Part shown: in pieces, positions 53,039-62,829 of the stretch
Layout: every line of letters begins with the position of its first letter
Numbering within the stretch: position 1 is the first letter of the stretch
NCBI RefSeq assembly: GCF_018070575.1
Contig: NZ_JAGPXN010000001.1
Coordinates: forward strand, 620,001-684,000
DNA length: 64,000 nt
Reading direction: 5' to 3'
DNA from: Micromonospora sp. C31
Lineage (GTDB): Bacteria; Actinomycetota; Actinomycetes; Mycobacteriales; Micromonosporaceae
The notes under the pieces: model-generated
The model's input: the letters and a program-made list of their open reading frames with translations, nothing else
Database searches by the model: none
Told to the model about the DNA's origin: nothing
Made by a program: the position numbers and the translations under genes

Positions 53039-53269
53039 ATGCCCACAGCAGAAGCCCCATATCGTCAGATCGCCAACGACATCACCGCAAAGATCAAGAG
53101 TGGTGAACTCAAACCAGGCGACAAGTTGCCGTCAACCCGAGAGTTGGCAGCGACCTACCAGGTCCACATGAACACCGCCTCGCGAGCGCTCTCGCTCCTG
53201 CACGACCGCGAGCTGATCACCGGCCACCCCGGCCGGGGCACCTACGTGGCCGAGCGACCCACCACGTAG
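53039..53269 (+). CDS. Minimal GntR-family regulator (winged HTH only)
   Basis: A 76-aa protein that is only the GntR winged helix: YRQIANDITAKIKSGELKPGDKLPSTRELAATYQVHMNTASRALSLLHDRELITGHPGRGTYV. There is no effector-binding domain, unlike YtrA/HutC/FadR members. Such mini-GntR proteins are common in actinomycete integrative elements (general knowledge). The ATG at 53039 has GGAG 7 bases upstream. It is divergent from the mini-DivIVA gene, which it may regulate (inference). Confidence 0.88.
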   Translation: MPTAEAPYRQIANDITAKIKSGELKPGDKLPSTRELAATYQVHMNTASRALSLLHDRELITGHPGRGTYVAERPTT

Positions 53270-53315
53270 CCGTCCAACCCACCCATCCCACCACTTCGCC
53301 AGCCCCACCACCCCG

Positions 53316-53377
53316 CCTGCGAGATCTTGGTAGGCAAGCGCCCCTGGAGGGGCCGTTTCTTGCCAAGATCTCGCAGG
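53316..53377. repeat. 62-bp imperfect palindromic repeat element
   Basis: Outer arms CCTGCGAGATCTTGG (53316-53330) and CCAAGATCTCGCAGG (53363-53377) are perfect complements. The inner part includes GGCAAG/CTTGCC and GCCCCTGGAGGGGC, so the whole folds into one long hairpin. It resembles an interspersed palindrome I recall from Micromonospora genomes, and may also terminate the GntR transcript. Confidence 0.8.
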
Positions 53378-53566
53378 CGATCGCCGCTCACACCCCGCAA
53401 GTCATCAACAGAGGTGGGCGGCCTCCCCTGCTCTGCCGGCCCGCCCTCACACGTGGGGCAGCTCGACAGCGTCCGCGCAGCCACGCCGACACGCCTGAGT
53501 CGTCCGCTCCGGCGCACCTGAATCGTCTGCGACATCAGCTCGACAGCGTCGAGCCGCCATGCCAGC

Positions 53567-53626
53567 GAGCCGGACGCCAGCACGCCGGACGCCAGCGAGC
53601 CGAACGCCAGCGGGCCGGACGCCAGC
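53567..53626. repeat. 15-bp tandem repeat, four copies
   Basis: Units of the form N-N-GCCGGACGCCAGC run at 53567-53581, 53582-53596, 53597-53611 and 53612-53626. Each differs from consensus by at most a few bases. No translated product is supported. Confidence 0.85.
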
Positions 53627-53669
53627 GGGTGACCTGTCGGGCACCGGCCTGGCACTCCCGCCGAACGGT

Positions 53670-53707
53670 GCCGGCCCGTCACCCGGGGACAGGGGTGACG
53701 GGCCGGC
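53670..53707 (-). terminator. Terminator of glpQ
   Basis: A 15-bp perfect stem, GCCGGCCCGTCACCC (53670-53684) and GGGTGACGGGCCGGC (53693-53707), with an 8-nt loop. It begins 18 bases past the stop codon of the leftward phosphodiesterase gene. Confidence 0.85.
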
Positions 53708-53725
53708 GGTCGGCGGCGGGATCGG

Positions 53726-54850
53726 TCAGCGCCGGGCGAGGCCCTCCCGGGCGGCGACGGCCGTGTCCGGGTGGTCGGTGAAGACGCCGTCGAGCCCGAG
53801 GTTGAAGAACAGCTCGTACTCGGCCTGGATGTCGCCACGGGCGTTCGGGTCGGTGCCGATGCGCAGGTCAGCCGGCAGGAACTGGTTCTCCGCCCGGAAC
53901 GTCCAGGCGTGCACGATCAGCCGCTGCCGGTGCGCGTCCCGCACCAGGGCGGTCGGGGCGAGCAGCCGGCCGGCGGCGTCCCGCGGGACGATCAGGTTCT
54001 TGTTCGCGCCGATGCCGTCGGCGTAGGAGGCGATCCACTTCAGGCCGGCCGGCTTCGCCAGGTCCTGGTAGGTGCGGGCGTCACCGGCGACGGTGAAGTC
54101 GTACGGGCGGCCGGTGGCGTCGAGGAGCTGCGCGAGCCTGACGTCGATCATGCGGTCCAGTTTGCGGAGGTTCGCCGTCTCGAACGACTGGATGACCACC
54201 GGCGAGTTCCGGCGGGTCAGCCCGTTGCGCCGCAGCACCTCGACCAGCGGCTCCTCCAGCGGCAGCCCGATGGACGCGAAGTAGCTGGGGTGCTTGGTCT
54301 CCGGATAGACGCCGATGGTCCGGCCCCGTGCCCGCCCCTCGGCCCGGGCCAGGTCGATGACCTCCTGGAAGGTGGGCACCTCGAACCGGCCGTCGAAGGC
54401 GGTGTTGGCGACGCGCACCTTGGGCAGCCGCTCCTTGGCCCGCAGGGTCCGCAGCTCCGCGAGGGTGAAGTCCTCGGTGAACCAGCCGGTGACCGCGACG
54501 CCGTCGATGGTCTTCGTCGCCCGGCGGGCGGCGAACTCGGGGCGGGCGGCCACGTCGGTCGTACCGCTGATCTCGTTCTCGTGCCGCGCGACCAGCGCGC
54601 CGTCGCGGGTGGCGACCAGGTCCGGCTCGATGTAGTCCGCGCCCTGCCGGATCGCCAACCGGTAGGCCTCCAGGGTGTGCTCGGGCCGGTAGCCGCTGGC
54701 CCCCCGGTGACCGATCACGAGGGGTCGGTCCGTCGCCCGGGCGCGCTCGGCGGCGGGCGCCGGGGCGGCCGACGCGGTCAGCGCCGGCACGGCCACGGCC
54801 GCCGCGAGCAGGGCGCCGGCCAGGCCGAGGGCGGAAAGGGTACGTCGCAA
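53726..54850 (-). CDS. glpQ: Secreted glycerophosphodiester phosphodiesterase
   Basis: A 374-aa GDPD-family enzyme that splits glycerophosphodiesters (phospholipid head groups or teichoic-acid-like polymers) into alcohol and glycerol-3-phosphate. The signal peptide (LSALGLAGALLAAAVAVPALTASAAP) is clear. The TIM-barrel catalytic motifs are VIGHRGASGYRPEHTLEAY, with His and Arg, then YIEPDLVATRDGALVARHE with Glu, Asp and His. The C-terminal DGVFTDHPDTA is the usual end of the barrel. Length fits extracellular, Ca-dependent GlpQ forms. It starts at the ATG at 54850 and is divergent from the potassium transporter genes. Confidence 0.94.
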   Translation of the reverse strand: MRRTLSALGLAGALLAAAVAVPALTASAAPAPAAERARATDRPLVIGHRGASGYRPEHTLEAYRLAIRQGADYIEPDLVATRDGALVARHENEISGTTDVAARPEFAARRATKTIDGVAVTGWFTEDFTLAELRTLRAKERLPKVRVANTAFDGRFEVPTFQEVIDLARAEGRARGRTIGVYPETKHPSYFASIGLPLEEPLVEVLRRNGLTRRNSPVVIQSFETANLRKLDRMIDVRLAQLLDATGRPYDFTVAGDARTYQDLAKPAGLKWIASYADGIGANKNLIVPRDAAGRLLAPTALVRDAHRQRLIVHAWTFRAENQFLPADLRIGTDPNARGDIQAEYELFFNLGLDGVFTDHPDTAVAAREGLARR

Positions 54851-54991
54851 CGCCGTCTCCTTGTCGTCGAGGAATCCGCCTCAGCAGACAGGCCCGGGTT
54901 GACGGCGAGTTGGTCGGTGCCTGGCCGGCGGATGAACCCTCGGGATGCCGGTTCCCACACCCGACTCGCAACCAAAAAGGAAGATTGTCTG

Positions 54992-56326
54992 ATGCGTCGG
55001 CTCCTTCGTCACCCCGTCCGGCTGGTGCCGGTCGGTTTCCTGGTGACGATCCTGGTCGGCACCGGGCTGCTGATGCTGCCCTGGGCCACCAGCGACCACC
55101 GGCACACCCCCTTCCTGACCGCCCTGTTCACCGCCACCTCCGCGGTCTCGGTGACCGGGATGACGGTGGTGGACACCCCGAACTACTGGAACGAGTTCGG
55201 CCTCGTGATGATCACGATCCTCACCCAGGTCGGCGGCCTCGGCATCGTGACCGGGGCGACCCTGGTGATCCTCGTGGTGGCCCGGCGGCTGGGGCTGCGC
55301 AGCCGGCTGCTGGTGCAGGCCGAGACAGCCGAGTTCGGCATCGGCGACATACGCCGGCTGCTGCTGCACATCGCCGGCCTCGCGCTGGCCTGCGAGGCGG
55401 GCATCACCGCGATCCTGACCGCCCGGCTGTGGCTCACCTACGACTACCCGTTCGGCCGGGCCCTCTGGAACAGCGTCTTCCACGCCGTCCAGGCCTTCAA
55501 CAACGGCGGATTCGCCCTCTACACCGACAGCCTGATCGCCTTCTCGACCGACGCCTGGGTCACTTTGCCGCTCTCGATCGGCGCCATCATCGGCGGGCTC
55601 GGCTTCCCGGCGCTGTTCGAGGCCGTACGGGAGTGGCGGCAGCCGACCCGCTGGGCCGTCGCCACCAAACTGACCGTCTGGGGCAGCGTGACGCTGCTGG
55701 TGGTGGGCTTCCTCGGCCTGCTGGCCATCGAGTGGGCCAACCCGCGCACCCTGGGCATCTACCCCTGGTCGGACAAGCTCCTCGTGGCGTTCGCCCAGAA
55801 CGCGTTCACCCGCACCGGCGGCTTCAACGTGCTGGACGTGGCCAGCCTGGAGGAGGAGAGCTACCCCCTGGTCATCGCGCTGATGTTCATCGGCGGCGGC
55901 AGCGCCAGCACGGCCGGCGGGATCAAGGTGGCCACCTTCTTCCTGCTCGCCTTCGTCATGTGGGCGGAGCTACGGGGGGAGCCGGACGTGACGGTCGGGC
56001 ACCGCCGGGTGGCCACCGCCAGCCAGCGGCAGGCCGTCACCATCACGCTGCTCAGCGCCGCCCTGGTCGCCTGCGGCACGGTGGTACTGATCTTCCTCAC
56101 CGAGGGGGTTCCCCCCTACGCCGCGCTGTTCGAGGTGACCTCGGCGCTCACCACCACCGGCCTCAGCGTCGGGGTCGCCGCGTCGCTGCCGGCGAACGGC
56201 CAGATCGCCCTGATCGTTCTCATGTTCGTCGGCCGGATCGGGCCACTGACCCTCGGGTCGGCGCTCGCCCTGAACACCCGGCGGCGGCTGTACCGGTACC
56301 CGGAGGAGCAACCCGTTGTCGGCTAG
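54992..56326 (+). CDS. TrkH/KtrB-family potassium transporter subunit
   Basis: A 444-aa membrane channel-like protein of the Trk/Ktr/HKT superfamily. The four pore loops are visible as TSAVSVTGMTVVD, QAFNNGGFALYTD, NAFTRTGGFNVLDV and TSALTTTGLSVGV, each with the filter Gly. GGGSASTAGGIKVATF between the third and fourth repeats is a Trk hallmark. Length is nearer KtrB than TrkH. The ATG at 54992 follows AAGGAAG. A 140-nt region lies between it and the divergent glpQ. The TrkA-type partner overlaps its 3' end. Confidence 0.93.
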   Translation: MRRLLRHPVRLVPVGFLVTILVGTGLLMLPWATSDHRHTPFLTALFTATSAVSVTGMTVVDTPNYWNEFGLVMITILTQVGGLGIVTGATLVILVVARRLGLRSRLLVQAETAEFGIGDIRRLLLHIAGLALACEAGITAILTARLWLTYDYPFGRALWNSVFHAVQAFNNGGFALYTDSLIAFSTDAWVTLPLSIGAIIGGLGFPALFEAVREWRQPTRWAVATKLTVWGSVTLLVVGFLGLLAIEWANPRTLGIYPWSDKLLVAFAQNAFTRTGGFNVLDVASLEEESYPLVIALMFIGGGSASTAGGIKVATFFLLAFVMWAELRGEPDVTVGHRRVATASQRQAVTITLLSAALVACGTVVLIFLTEGVPPYAALFEVTSALTTTGLSVGVAASLPANGQIALIVLMFVGRIGPLTLGSALALNTRRRLYRYPEEQPVVG

Positions 56327-56987
56327 GAGCAAGACGGACGAGGGCAGCGTCGTGGTGATCGGACTGGGCCGGTTCGGGTGCCATCTGTCCGGCGCGTTGA
56401 CCGCGCTGAAGCACGAGGTGCTGGCCATCGACCGCAACGCGGACCAGGTGCAGCGGTGGTCGGCGCAGCTCGACCGCGTCGTGCAGGCCGACGCCACCGA
56501 GGAGGGGGCGCTGCGCCAGCTCGGCGTGGCGGAGTTCGGCCGGGCGGTGGTCGCCATCGGTGCCTCGGTGGAGGCCAGCGTGCTGACGGTGCTGGCGCTG
56601 GCCGACCTGGGCGTACCGCAGATCTGGGCACGGGCCACCTCGACGAAGCACGCCAAGATCCTGGACTCGGTCGGCGCGCACCACGTGATCTTCCCCGAGG
56701 CGGAGACCGGCGAGCGGGTGGCCCACCTGATCGTCAGCAGGATGCTCGACTTCATCGAGTTCGGCGACGACTTCGCCATCGCCAAGGTCTGCACCCCGGA
56801 GACGATGATCGGCCGACCGCTCGGGGACCTGACCCCCACCGAGCGCTACGGGATCCGGGTGGTCGGCGTGAAGCTGCCCGGCGAACGCTTCCGGTACGCC
56901 ACGGACGCCACCGTGATCACCCCGGGCAGCATGCTGATCGTCGAGGGGGACATCGCGCAGGTGCAACGATTCGCGGAACTCAGCTGA
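56316..56987 (+). CDS. TrkA/KtrA-family potassium gating subunit
   Basis: A 223-aa cytoplasmic regulator. The RCK-N Rossmann domain opens VVVIGLGRFGCHLSGALTALKHEVLAIDRN, the nucleotide site with Asp at the end of beta-2. An RCK-C domain covers about residues 140-223 (IAKVCTPETMIGRPLGDLTPTERYGIRVVGV). It binds ATP/ADP or NADH and gates the adjacent channel (family knowledge). The start is a TTG at 56316, supported by GGAGGAG about 8 bases upstream, and overlaps the transporter stop by 11 bases. Confidence 0.92.
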   Translation: MSARSKTDEGSVVVIGLGRFGCHLSGALTALKHEVLAIDRNADQVQRWSAQLDRVVQADATEEGALRQLGVAEFGRAVVAIGASVEASVLTVLALADLGVPQIWARATSTKHAKILDSVGAHHVIFPEAETGERVAHLIVSRMLDFIEFGDDFAIAKVCTPETMIGRPLGDLTPTERYGIRVVGVKLPGERFRYATDATVITPGSMLIVEGDIAQVQRFAELS

Positions 56988-56998
56988 CCCCGGCGGGC

Positions 56999-58678
<1,680 letters not shown>

Positions 58679-58748
58679 GGTGGTCGTTGTTGCCCCCGAG
58701 CGCCCCCGCTACACCTCCAGGGTCGGAATCGGTCAGCGATTCATCCGA

Positions 58749-60299
58749 TCAGGCGGTGGCGAGGAGCTGGTCCACGGGCGCGTAGTCGTCGGTAAGCACC
58801 AGCGCCTCGCCGACGAACGCGGTGAGGTCGGCGCCCGCCAGCACGGTGGCGTCCTCGGGCAGCTCGGCCAGCCGGGCACGGACCGCCTCCAGCGGCAGCG
58901 GGGCGTCGGAGGCGACGATGAGGAAGTTCGAGCCCTCCCGCCCGGCGAGCGCCGCCGCCGGGGCGATGAGCGCGACGTGCCGGAACTCGGCGGCGACGGT
59001 GGCCAGCTCGCTGCGGATGAAGCGCAGCGGCGGATAGTCGATGACGTTCTGCACGTAGACGCCGCCGGGGCGGGTCACCCGGCGGACCTCGGCGGCCATC
59101 TCCCGGGTGGCGAGGTGCCAGGGCACCACCAGGTGCCCGAACGCGTCGCCGACCACGAGGTCACGGCTGTCGGTGGCCTCCGCGGCGACCAGCAGCCGGG
59201 CGTCACCCACCACCGCCCGCAGGTCCGGCCCCTGGCGTACGCCGAGCTGACGCTCGCCCAGCTCCACCAACCCGCCGTCGATCTCGAACACGACATTGTC
59301 CGTGCCGGGACGGGTGGCGGTCAGGTAACGGGGCACCGTGAAACCGCCCCCGCCCAGGTGCAGCGCGTCGAGCCGCTGCCCCTTCGGGGCGACCACGTCG
59401 GCCACCGCCCCGATCCACCGGGTGTACGCGTACTCCAGGTGGGTGGGGTCGGCGAGGTCCACGTACGAGTGCTGGGCCGAGTTGAGCAGCAGGGTGCGAC
59501 CGGAGTCCCGGCCGGGATCGGTCTCCACGCTGGCGCAGTGGTAGGCGGTCTCGATGTCGCACGGGTTCGGGGCGACCGTGGTCAGCCCGGCGCCGACGAG
59601 GCCGAGCACCGCCAGGGCGGCCTTGGCGCGGGCGGGACCGGGCAGTTCCGCGCGGTCCTGCCGGCGCAGCCACACCCCGAGACCGAGCCCGGTGAGCCCG
59701 AGCGAGGTCGCCAGGGCGAACAGGATGACCGTGCTGGGCAGCGCGGCCACCAGCACGAAACCGGTGACCAGGGTGGCCGTGACCGCGCCCAACGTGCCCA
59801 CGCTGGAGAGCCGGCCGACCACCTGGCCGGTGCGCCGCAGGTCGGCGAGCTGGAGCTTGACCACCAGCGGGGTGACCGCGGCGAGCAGGGCCGCCGGCAC
59901 GAAGACGGCGAGCGCGACGAGCAGCAGGATGGCCGAGGCCGCCCCGCCGCGCAGCACCTCACCGGCGTACCGGACGACGGGCAGGGTGACCGCGGTGGCG
60001 ATGCCGGCCAGCACCAGCGCCGGGGCCAGCAGGGCCCTCGGGTTGCGCCGGTCGGCCAGCCAGCCGCCCGTCCACGCCCCGTAGGCGATGGCGGCCAGGG
60101 CGATGCCGATGACCGAGCTGGTCACCTGGAGGGTCACCCCGACGTACGGCCCGACCAGCCGCAGCGCGGCGGTCTCCAGCACCAGGACGGCGCCGCTGGA
60201 GAAGAAGACCAGGAACGCGGCGAGGCCGTTGGGCAGGGCCCGGGCGGTCGCCGGCGGCGTCGTGGGCGGGACCGTGACGTCGGAGGATGCGGAGCTCAC
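58749..60299 (-). CDS. MFS-like membrane protein fused to a spermidine-synthase-like domain
   Basis: A 516-aa fused protein. Residues 1 to about 220 form 6-8 membrane helices (GLAAFLVFFSSGAVLVLETAALRLVGPYVG is a typical opening). Residues about 245-510 form a spermidine-synthase-like Rossmann domain with LHLGGGGFTVPRYLTATRPG, VVGDARLL and DLVVGDAFGHLVVP. The putrescine-binding Asp and Tyr of true SpeE are not evident, so polyamine synthesis is doubtful. This fusion is common in actinobacteria with unknown role. It starts at the ATG at 60299, 36 bp after the secreted coiled-coil gene. Confidence 0.85.
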   Translation of the reverse strand: MSSASSDVTVPPTTPPATARALPNGLAAFLVFFSSGAVLVLETAALRLVGPYVGVTLQVTSSVIGIALAAIAYGAWTGGWLADRRNPRALLAPALVLAGIATAVTLPVVRYAGEVLRGGAASAILLLVALAVFVPAALLAAVTPLVVKLQLADLRRTGQVVGRLSSVGTLGAVTATLVTGFVLVAALPSTVILFALATSLGLTGLGLGVWLRRQDRAELPGPARAKAALAVLGLVGAGLTTVAPNPCDIETAYHCASVETDPGRDSGRTLLLNSAQHSYVDLADPTHLEYAYTRWIGAVADVVAPKGQRLDALHLGGGGFTVPRYLTATRPGTDNVVFEIDGGLVELGERQLGVRQGPDLRAVVGDARLLVAAEATDSRDLVVGDAFGHLVVPWHLATREMAAEVRRVTRPGGVYVQNVIDYPPLRFIRSELATVAAEFRHVALIAPAAALAGREGSNFLIVASDAPLPLEAVRARLAELPEDATVLAGADLTAFVGEALVLTDDYAPVDQLLATA

Positions 60300-60335
60300 C
60301 CGGGCGATGGTACGCAGTGCGACTGGGGCCGCGGG

Positions 60336-61391
60336 TCAGTACATCGAGAGATGAACGTGGTTCGTGTGGTCGGCGGCGGGGCTGCCGCTGCCGCCGTACG
60401 CCCGCCAGCCCGTGCCGGGGTGCCAGATCTGCCGGTACCAGATCACGTAGAGCACGCCGAGCCGGCCGGCGTTGCGCACGTGCCAGGCGGCCAGGCTGTC
60501 CCCGTACGACTTGTCCCCGCCGGTGGCGGTCCTGTCCTCGAACCCGCCCGTGGCGGCCGAGAAGTCGCAGGCCCGGCCCTTGGGGTGTTCGCCGGAGCCG
60601 CCGCTTCGGTAGCAGGAGACGTGCCGCTTGTAGCCGGCGGCCTGGGTCTGTTTGAGGGCGTTGAGGGTGCGCGGGGTGATGCAGCCGGAGGTGGTCGGGT
60701 CGTTCACGGAGCAGGACTCCGACGGCCAGGAGCCGTCCGAGTTGCGGGGGGCCGGCTTCGCCGAGGAGGAACTGGCGCCGCTGAAGCCGCCGCTGCTGCC
60801 CGAGCTGACGGCAGCGAGCGCCGCCTCGGCCTCCTTCTTCTTCTTCGCCATCACCGCGACCTGCTTCTGCTGCTCCCGGACCTCGGTGTCGATGGCGATC
60901 TTGGCCTGCCGGGCCTGCTCGCGCGCCTCGGTCAGGTCACGCAGCCGCCGGCCGTCGCGCTGTGCCATCAGGTCCAGGCTGGCCGCCCGCTCCAGGAACG
61001 CCTCCGGTGACGCGCTGTTGAGCAGCATCGACGTGGGCGTCAGCCGGCCCAGCCGGTAGGACTGGGCGGCCACCTCGCCGACCTGCGCGGTCAGCTCCAC
61101 CAGCCGGACCTCCAGCGCGCTGAACTGCCCCACCAGCCGCTTCTGTCGGGCCTTGGAGTTGTCGAGCTTCCCCTTGGCCTCGATGTGCGCCTTGGCGGTG
61201 GCCTCCAGGGCGTCCCGGAGCTTCTTGGTGCCGCCCTCGTTGGGCTCCGCGTACGCCGGCACGGCACCCCCGCCGAAGAGCAGCGCCACGGCGACGAGCA
61301 GGGCGGTCAGCGGGCGGCGGGCACGTCGCCCGGCCGGCGGGGCGGTCAGCGGGCGGCGGCCGTCAGGCCCGGCGGGCATGGTCCTGCGCAC
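60336..61391 (-). CDS. Secreted coiled-coil protein with M15-like C-terminal domain
   Basis: A 351-aa exported protein. The signal peptide (LTALLVAVALLFGGGAVPAYA) is followed by a coiled coil (about residues 55-190; KAHIEAKGKLDNSKARQKRL, VAVMAKKKKEAEAALA). A Ser/Gly linker leads to a C-terminal domain with SCSVNDPTTSGCITPRTLNALKQ, CYRSGGSGEHPKGRACDFSA and a closing HTNHVHLSMY. The HPKGRACD and HVHL motifs resemble D-Ala-D-Ala metallopeptidase (M15) zinc ligands, but the set is incomplete. It may bind or cut peptidoglycan. The GTG at 61391 has AAGGA 7 bases upstream. Confidence 0.82.
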   Translation of the reverse strand: MRRTMPAGPDGRRPLTAPPAGRRARRPLTALLVAVALLFGGGAVPAYAEPNEGGTKKLRDALEATAKAHIEAKGKLDNSKARQKRLVGQFSALEVRLVELTAQVGEVAAQSYRLGRLTPTSMLLNSASPEAFLERAASLDLMAQRDGRRLRDLTEAREQARQAKIAIDTEVREQQKQVAVMAKKKKEAEAALAAVSSGSSGGFSGASSSSAKPAPRNSDGSWPSESCSVNDPTTSGCITPRTLNALKQTQAAGYKRHVSCYRSGGSGEHPKGRACDFSAATGGFEDRTATGGDKSYGDSLAAWHVRNAGRLGVLYVIWYRQIWHPGTGWRAYGGSGSPAADHTNHVHLSMY

Positions 61392-61571
61392 GACAGCATC
61401 CTTCCGTCGGCCGCCGGCACCGCACGACGGGATGGCGCGGCGGCGACCCCCGCCGGGCGCCGGTCGGCGGCCTGCTGGCGGAGACCGGCGGTCAGGATAC
61501 CGGACGGAGCGCGCCCGGCCAGGCCCGCGAACACCCGAGCCGTCGAACATCGACCCGGCGTCGCCCCGACG

Positions 61572-62384
61572 TCACGAAACGTCGAGCAACGCCTCGCGTA
61601 CCTGCGCCCAGATCTGCTCGCTCGCGGCGACCAGGAGACCGTGACCGTCGTCGCCGGGGCGGTAGTCGGTGCCGTCGAAGCGCCGGGCCACCCCGCCCGC
61701 CGCCCGGACCAGCAGGGCGCCCGGGGCATGGTCCCACGGCAGGGTGCGCCAGAAGAGGACGAAGTCCTGGTCCCCGGTCAGCACGTCCAGGTATTCCCGG
61801 CCGGCGCAGTGCTGGCCCGGAAGCAGTTCGCCGAGCCGCGCGCCACCCGCCTCGACCAGCGCCCGCGGCGCGGACGGCAGGGCGTGCGACATCGCGGCGC
61901 CGCGCACCGCGTCGAGCGCGGGGGCGCGGTCGCCGGTCCACAGCGGCCGGCCGCCGAGCCAGGTTCCCTCGCCGGCCCGCGCGACGGCCAGCGTCCCGGC
62001 GAGCGGGTCGAGCACCCAGGCGGCGACGGGTTCGCCGTCGGTCAGCAGTGCCACCATCAGCGCGAACGGCTGCCGGCCGGCGGCGAAGTTCGAGGTGCCG
62101 TCGACCGGGTCGACGAGCCACACGTCGCCGGAGCCGTGCAGGTGACCCAACAGGGCCGGGTCGTCGGCGACGGCCTCCTCGCCGACCACCAGTGAGCCGG
62201 GGCGCAGCCGGCGCAGGGCCGCCGAGATCACTTCCTCGGCGCGGCGGTCGGCGACGGTGACGAGCTCACCCGGCGCCTTCTCGCTGATGTCGGCGTCGTC
62301 GAGCTTGCGGAACAGCGGAAGCACGACCTGGTCGGCGGTCTCGCGCAGCAGACCACCGACGTCGTCGAGCAGGGTGTCAGCCAC
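61572..62384 (-). CDS. Inositol monophosphatase family protein
   Basis: A 270-aa phosphatase of the IMPase/FBPase fold, which needs Mg and removes phosphate from inositol-1-phosphate or similar sugars. Motifs: [10 protein letters not shown] (metal Glu), [17 protein letters not shown] (the D-P-x-D-G-T signature) and [17 protein letters not shown] (W-D-x-A-P/A-G). Actinobacteria make inositol for mycothiol and phosphatidylinositol, so this route is plausible, though the substrate is not proven. The GTG at 62384 overlaps the response-regulator gene by 8 bases. Confidence 0.93.
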   Translation of the reverse strand: MADTLLDDVGGLLRETADQVVLPLFRKLDDADISEKAPGELVTVADRRAEEVISAALRRLRPGSLVVGEEAVADDPALLGHLHGSGDVWLVDPVDGTSNFAAGRQPFALMVALLTDGEPVAAWVLDPLAGTLAVARAGEGTWLGGRPLWTGDRAPALDAVRGAAMSHALPSAPRALVEAGGARLGELLPGQHCAGREYLDVLTGDQDFVLFWRTLPWDHAPGALLVRAAGGVARRFDGTDYRPGDDGHGLLVAASEQIWAQVREALLDVS

Positions 62385-62829
62385 GCGGCGGCAGCTTCAC
62401 CACGCTGACGAAGAACTCGTCGATCTGCCGGACCACCGAGATGAAGCGCTCGAAGTCGACCGGCTTCGTCACGTACGCGTTGGCGTGCAACTGGTAGCTG
62501 CGCAGGATGTCCTCGTCGGCCTGGGAGGTCGTCAGCACCACGACCGGGATCCGGCAGAGCTGCTCGTCGGACTTGATCTCCTCCAGCACCTCCCGCCCGT
62601 CGCGGCGGGGCAGGTTCAGGTCGAGCAGGATCAGGTCCGGCTGCACGACGTCGGCGTACCGACCCTCCCGCCGCAGGTAGGCGAGCGCCTCGGCGCCGTC
62701 GGAGACGACGGTCAGCCGGTTGCGGAGCTTGTGCTCCTCGAACGCCTCCTGGGTCATCAACACGTCACCCGGATCGTCCTCCACCAGCAGGACCTCGATC
62801 GGGCTCTTGCCGTCCGCCGGCGCGGTCAT
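62377..62829 (-). CDS. Single-domain response regulator (Rcp1/CheY-like)
   Basis: A 150-aa receiver with no output domain. The acidic pocket is Asp18-Asp19 (LLVEDDPGD), the phospho-acceptor is Asp70 ([13 protein letters not shown]), and the switch residues lie in [10 protein letters not shown] with Lys in [10 protein letters not shown]. The extended L-N-L-P-R-x-D-G loop is that of Rcp1-type regulators paired with phytochrome-like kinases. The ATG at 62829 overlaps the sensor-kinase stop by 4 bases, so the two are cognate. The phosphatase gene overlaps downstream. Confidence 0.94.
   Translation of the reverse strand: MTAPADGKSPIEVLLVEDDPGDVLMTQEAFEEHKLRNRLTVVSDGAEALAYLRREGRYADVVQPDLILLDLNLPRRDGREVLEEIKSDEQLCRIPVVVLTTSQADEDILRSYQLHANAYVTKPVDFERFISVVRQIDEFFVSVVKLPPRG

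Larger units (their letters stand above)
53270..53669. other. Gene-free repeat-bearing spacer
   Basis: Between the GntR gene and the glpQ terminator I find no credible gene. The stretch contains a 62-bp hairpin repeat and four 15-bp tandem units, listed separately. Both strands show only frames whose composition follows the repeats. Confidence 0.5.

Noticed and set aside
53447..53644. A 65-codon minus-strand frame with AGVRx pentapeptide repeats
   Set aside because: The apparent peptide repeat is just the translation of a 15-bp DNA tandem repeat. No ribosome-binding site and no homology that I recognise.
53771..54991. A long plus-strand extension in frame with the trkH gene
   Set aside because: The upstream 400 codons are antisense to glpQ and lack sensible composition. 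The ATG at 54992 has a ribosome-binding site and gives the normal TrkH N-terminus.
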